From an uncultured Lysobacterales bacterium (lineage in GTDB: Bacteria; Pseudomonadota; Gammaproteobacteria; Xanthomonadales; SZUA-36): a stretch of DNA of 6,663 nt. The position numbers were made by a program, and so were the translations under genes. Numbering within the stretch: position 1 is the first letter of the stretch; every line of letters starts with the position of its first letter. Below are positions 5,154 through 6,663 of the stretch, piece after piece. Under the pieces are notes generated by a model. That model ran no database searches. It was not told the origin of the DNA and worked only from the letters and a program-made list of their open reading frames with translations. Location: NCBI GenBank assembly GCA_937974465.1, contig CALJWY010000080.1:1-6663 (forward strand), given 5' to 3'.

Positions 5154-6663
5154 CTAGCGGGTATACAGGTCAGGCCCCTGCTCCATGCGGGCTTTCTGAG
5201 GCTTCTCCATGTCTTTCATCCAGGCCTTCAATGCCTTCCACAACGGGTCACCCTTCCATCCGCCGGTGCCGTTATCAGAAAATCCATGGGCATCCAGGTC
5301 TGCGATTGCAGCCTGTAATGCCGAATCGCTGCAACAGTTACCAAAGTCCCGCATATTTCCCCGCATGTTGAGCGGCGCGTAATTCCTTATCCACTGGCCA
5401 AGCCCCTTGCGTGCAGAGGATGCATCGTTTCCTTGACAGGCTTGCCGAAGCTGCTTGAGCAGGTCTCTCTCCTGCAGTGAAATGGCTCCGTTGGCGCTGA
5501 CAGCCTGCGGATCGACTGGTCCGCGACGAATATAAAAGACCAGTGTCAATAGCCATAAAAATGCAAACACCGCGGTGCTTGTCATCCATAAGCCCGCACC
5601 ACGCGGGGCAACCGCGTTGGTGCCGCTCAAACCACTTTGTGACCCAGGCAACACGGCACCAGCGACTGGCGGCGCGACCATCGACTGGCTCAACTCGGAG
5701 GGCAGCACCTGGACACGGTGCTCCGGCAATACGGCGGTTCGCTGGCGGTTTGCAACCGTATCCCACCAGTCCAGCCGAATTTCCGGTAATACCAGTTCGC
5801 CGGCCTGCTCCGGGACCACCGCGTAACGGAATTCCTTGTGCCCCAGAACCCATTCACCGTCATCACGGCTGATGCCCTGCGGTTGATCCGGATAGACACG
5901 GGTTGCAGGCAGCTCGGGCCAGGCCGGCTCTTCCAGCATGTTTTCCTCGAGGCCAACAGCATCAATGATGACAGTGCGAGTAACCGGCTCACCCACGCGC
6001 AGTTTCTCATTGTCTGCAATCTGCTGCGACAGTGTCAGGCGGCGTGCTGGCAGCCAGAAATCACCCGAGTAGTCCTCCGGTCGCGGGCTGATCTCGAGTG
6101 TTAACGCTTCACTCTCGACGCGCACCCGACGGCCACGCACGGTCGGTTGCCACAAACGATCGGACGGGCGCTCAATCAGGCGACCGCTGAGCTGCATGGG
6201 AGGAATTGTTAATGTGCCGGAACGCTCTGGAAATATCGCATAACGGCGCTCCAGAACACGGTAGCGCTCACCATTGCGATCGGACTGGTAAGGTACTTCG
6301 TCAAGCAAACGGACCGATGCCTGTTCCGGTGCAGGTGGATTGATGGCCGCCTCGGTCAGGTTGGCCTGGTAAAAAATCCGTACCATCAGGCTTACCTGTG
6401 AGAGCACATAATAAGGCCCGGATTCCGGATTCACGGTCACTTCGATAAAGACCGGCTCTGCTTCACCTGGCGCCCGCGCCGGTGCGGCTGAAACCTTCAG
6501 ATAGACCGGGGCTGAATTCGCACCCGGGAATTTCAAGGCCGGTATCAGCAGGTTGCCTTCACGTTTGGGCTCCAGCGTGATCACCACACGCACACTGGCC
6601 GTCTGGCGGCCATTGACAAACGACATCTGGGTTTCCGAGCGCTGGTTCAGCACATCAAAATCG
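5154..6663 (-). CDS. batD: BatD-family protein, C-terminal part (partial)
   Basis: The frame is open through the right edge of the window, so the N-terminus with its expected signal peptide is missing. 502 residues are visible, starting DFDVLNQRSETQMSFVNGR, a typical early BatD segment. The visible part is a large beta-rich periplasmic region (for example RVLERRYAIFPERSGTLTIPPMQLSGR and EFRYAVVPEQAGELVLPEIRLDWWD), one membrane segment encoded at about 5529-5591 followed by IRRG, and a cytoplasmic tail of about 120 residues. BatD proteins belong to Bat (Bacteroides aerotolerance) operons with MoxR ATPase, DUF58 and VWA-domain proteins, implicated in envelope stress or complex assembly; the exact role is unsettled. 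No other bat gene follows on the left, so this is probably the operon's last gene. The GTG at 6653 is internal, not a start. Confidence 0.88.
   Translation of the reverse strand, partial: DFDVLNQRSETQMSFVNGRQTASVRVVITLEPKREGNLLIPALKFPGANSAPVYLKVSAAPARAPGEAEPVFIEVTVNPESGPYYVLSQVSLMVRIFYQANLTEAAINPPAPEQASVRLLDEVPYQSDRNGERYRVLERRYAIFPERSGTLTIPPMQLSGRLIERPSDRLWQPTVRGRRVRVESEALTLEISPRPEDYSGDFWLPARRLTLSQQIADNEKLRVGEPVTRTVIIDAVGLEENMLEEPAWPELPATRVYPDQPQGISRDDGEWVLGHKEFRYAVVPEQAGELVLPEIRLDWWDTVANRQRTAVLPEHRVQVLPSELSQSMVAPPVAGAVLPGSQSGLSGTNAVAPRGAGLWMTSTAVFAFLWLLTLVFYIRRGPVDPQAVSANGAISLQERDLLKQLRQACQGNDASSARKGLGQWIRNYAPLNMRGNMRDFGNCCSDSALQAAIADLDAHGFSDNGTGGWKGDPLWKALKAWMKDMEKPQKARMEQGPDLYTR

Noticed and set aside
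5338..5853. 171-codon minus-strand frame inside batD
   Set aside because: It is in another frame of the clear BatD coding sequence, is rich in Arg, Gly and Cys as expected for a shadow frame, and lacks family features.

Overview
The window looks like a medium-GC chromosomal segment from a gammaproteobacterium. The main pointer is an arginyl-tRNA synthetase gene (argS) followed one base later by a short membrane-anchored SPOR-domain protein of the FtsN type, a pair that is adjacent in Pseudomonas and relatives. A large TRAP permease of the FcbT3/DctM class and a BatD-family protein fit the same group. The species cannot be named from this sequence.

Layout from left to right: (1) Positions 1-120 hold a short tandem array with 20-bp and 40-bp periodicity ending in a REP/dRS3-like hairpin. 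(2) Positions 224-1597, minus strand, encode a complete TRAP large permease with no DctQ partner gene directly upstream. (3) Positions 1598-2048 form a divergent intergenic region with an AT-rich core, four consensus DnaA boxes, an IHF-consensus site, a perfect 14-bp palindrome and a probable argS promoter. (4) argS, plus strand, 2049-3809, most likely uses a TTG start. (5) The SPOR protein, plus strand, is at 3811-4404. (6) A possible bidirectional terminator follows, then a small unrecognised minus-strand gene at 4455-4655. (7) Positions 4656-5153 hold no convincing gene but several inverted repeats. (8) Positions 5154-6663, minus strand, carry the C-terminal part of BatD, truncated by the right edge of the window.

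How the parts relate: argS and the SPOR gene probably form one transcription unit linking translation and cell-envelope/division functions. The usual Pseudomonas-type neighbours (priA before, hslVU after) are absent, so this copy of the locus has been rearranged. The permease is divergent from argS. batD is the last gene of a presumed bat operon lying to the right.

The most interesting element is the 1736-1957 DnaA-box cluster. Four exact matches to TTATNCACA in about 220 bp, around a 91% A/T stretch with an IHF-type site, resemble a replication origin. A DnaA-titration or DnaA-regulated promoter region is the main alternative. I could not run skew, homology or RNA-folding computations, so these functional readings are inferences.
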